Source: Phanerochaete sordida
Lineage: Eukaryota > Basidiomycota > Agaricomycetes > Polyporales > Phanerochaetaceae
Assembly (NCBI GenBank): GCA_019973155.2
Contig: BPQB01000034.1
Location: 124,001 to 188,000, forward strand
DNA length: 64,000 nt
Reading direction: 5' to 3'
Part shown: positions 62,449 to 64,000 of the stretch, one piece after another
Layout: the number at the start of each line of letters is the position of its first letter
How positions within the stretch are numbered: the stretch's first letter is position 1
Made by a program: the position numbers and the translations under genes
Notes under the pieces: generated by a model
The model's database searches: none
What the model was told of the DNA's origin: nothing
The model's input: the letters and a program-made list of their open reading frames with translations, nothing else

Positions 62449-64000
62449 TTTGGTGGTATGGCGAGGTTAGCGGGGGGTATTCAGTGACGTGGGTATTAAC
62501 TGTTATATAGAGCACTGCCCGTCAGCGATTATTCCAATAGGTAGAAATGGTGATGTGGTACGAGGTGTATTCGTGGGATAGGGGAGCTGGAAACGCGGTA
62601 GAAGCTTAGAACACCTACCGGGAGCTTAAAGATGATCCTAGAGTTCCTCTATGGCAGGCGAGACACGAATAAGATAGAGTTGGTGTTGTCGTGAACGAAG
62701 GACGACGTTGGGCGTGTGCGCGCTGTCCAACGAAGGAGAGCAACGACGGGGCAACCGGTTGAGCGGGGCACCTCCAGACGGGACCTTCAGCAGCCAAGTG
62801 ACGAGGCTGGGAGAGAGAAGGAGCAGCGAATGGAGAGAGGGAAAGGAACGCAAGTGGAATAAAAGATCAGTCGAACCATTTCACCCCAGCGACTGAAATC
62901 CCAAGCGCTAAGCGCCGGCCAGCAACGCGCGCCAAATCTATCGGCTTTCATTTTGCGGAGTCCGCCACGGTTCTCTTACCGGAGTCTGCCCCGTGGCTCT
63001 ACCGTGTCTGCGTTGCATGGAAAATCTCGCCCACAAAGGCTGTGCGGGCGCAATGCTGCACAAAACTATCCACTGGGTTCTCTCCACCCCCACACCGGCG
63101 GGAGGCCGACGTCTGCTCATGGACAGTCCAGCCCCGGAGGGATCGACATGAGAGCAAATGGCAGCACAGCATCACTTCACCATACCATCCTTGATGCCCC
63201 TGCATCGTCATTCGCCCGTCCAAAACATCCGCTTCGTGATCTTCACGGACTGTTGTAGCTGACACTCCCGGTCTTCCCTCCGACTACTCCCAGTCCTCCT
63301 GCCAAGGAAAGCAGCATTCCTCGCTCAAATACGCCACCGGTACACGCAGCCCGCCGCCAGATTGTGGCGCTCGCAGCTGTGCAGCGACCACAGCTTGTTC
63401 ATGCCCACGAACCGCCCGCCCACCGCCTTCTCATCCCGACAGGAGCTCGATGTGGGCTCCGGTCAACTGGACTCCGGAGCATATGCGCAGTAACCTCTGC
63501 TCTTGCAGAAGAGAATAAGTCAAGCACACATGGCATCCATCACTTGACGGTCAATAGAGTGCGGATAGCTGACTGTCTTTTGTCCATGTCGTTCGATCTC
63601 GCACGGCGCCACACGAGCTCCGGTCCATCTAAGCTCAAGCTTTCCAGGACGCCGTACAGTATCCAAGCGAGTCCCGAGCATTTCCTGATCTCTGGCAGCT
63701 TCATACCGCCTCTGCCCGTGTTGCCCGGGCTGCAGATGTGTGTACAAAGAGACCCGAGGCGACCAGTCAGAGAGGAGAAGCGATGAGGAACCCATCTTAC
63801 CGGATCCCGAGCGTGCAAGCACACCAGTGGCCGCCCGGGGCGTTTGTAACGTAAGGGCAACGGGAAAGCGTGCCGACAGCATCGGAGGCATGATGAGCTC
63901 GTATCGTCATGAACCAAGTAGACCACGACACTACGGGCTGCAAAGCGCATGGCCGAGGAACAGCCTATCGTACGCCACATCGGGGGATGGTGCAGAACGT
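62449..64000. other. Upstream of HMG-CoA reductase to window end; no gene recognised
   Basis: About 1.55 kb. The first few hundred bases should be the reductase promoter. ATTTCACCCCAGC at 62878-62890 shares TCACCCCA with the animal sterol regulatory element ATCACCCCAC. It may be chance. ORFs at 63364-63786 (plus) and 63980-63520 (minus) overlap each other and have no domain or splice evidence. Confidence 0.4.

Noticed and set aside
63364..63980. Overlapping ORFs on both strands near the window end
   Set aside because: Neither has a domain, splice sites or coding-like composition.

Overview
The window looks like nuclear DNA of a filamentous basidiomycete, probably an agaricomycete. Genes are dense and intron-rich. 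Introns are mostly 47-60 nt with GT-AG ends. Coding DNA is GC-rich, and the proteins are eukaryotic and fungal (calcineurin A, UNC-50, HMG-CoA reductase, P450, HET-domain proteins). No mitochondrial, plasmid or bacterial features were seen. Gene models were built by hand: exons were joined where splice sites, reading phase and family conservation agreed. Residue counts follow from those models.

Left part (0.5-20.2 kb): housekeeping genes. On the minus strand are a class II-like eIF4E, an RNA-binding protein with three RRMs, coiled coil and J-like end, an F-box/leucine-rich protein, the calcineurin catalytic subunit and UNC-50. Next comes a plus-strand WW-domain protein with a long disordered tail, then two tandem minus-strand paralogues of a multi-pass membrane protein of unknown function.

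Middle part (21-42.7 kb): gene-poor and partly very GC-rich. The only convincing intact gene is a plus-strand bHLH regulator at 30.2-33.0 kb. Around it is a mirror-image layout. A degraded HET-domain gene (minus strand, 21.2-23.0 kb) and a non-genic block (about 23.9-25.2 kb) have inverted counterparts at 40.06-41.4 kb and 47-51 kb. A separate 94-bp inverted repeat with a 357-bp spacer lies at 38.9-39.45 kb.

HET locus (42.7-54.0 kb): three plus-strand genes of one family. One has about five ZZ-type zinc fingers fused to a HET-like module. One appears to carry two complete HET-like modules in a single frame. One is shorter, with a different N-terminus and no C-terminal half. Together with the degraded copy at 21-23 kb this is an expanded family of the kind linked in fungi to non-self recognition and programmed cell death. 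It is the most interesting part of the window.

Right part (54.2-62.5 kb): minus-strand genes for an omega-like glutathione transferase, a complete cytochrome P450 and full-length HMG-CoA reductase, the rate-limiting enzyme of sterol synthesis. Nothing convincing was found from 62.45 to 64.0 kb apart from the HMG-CoA reductase upstream region.
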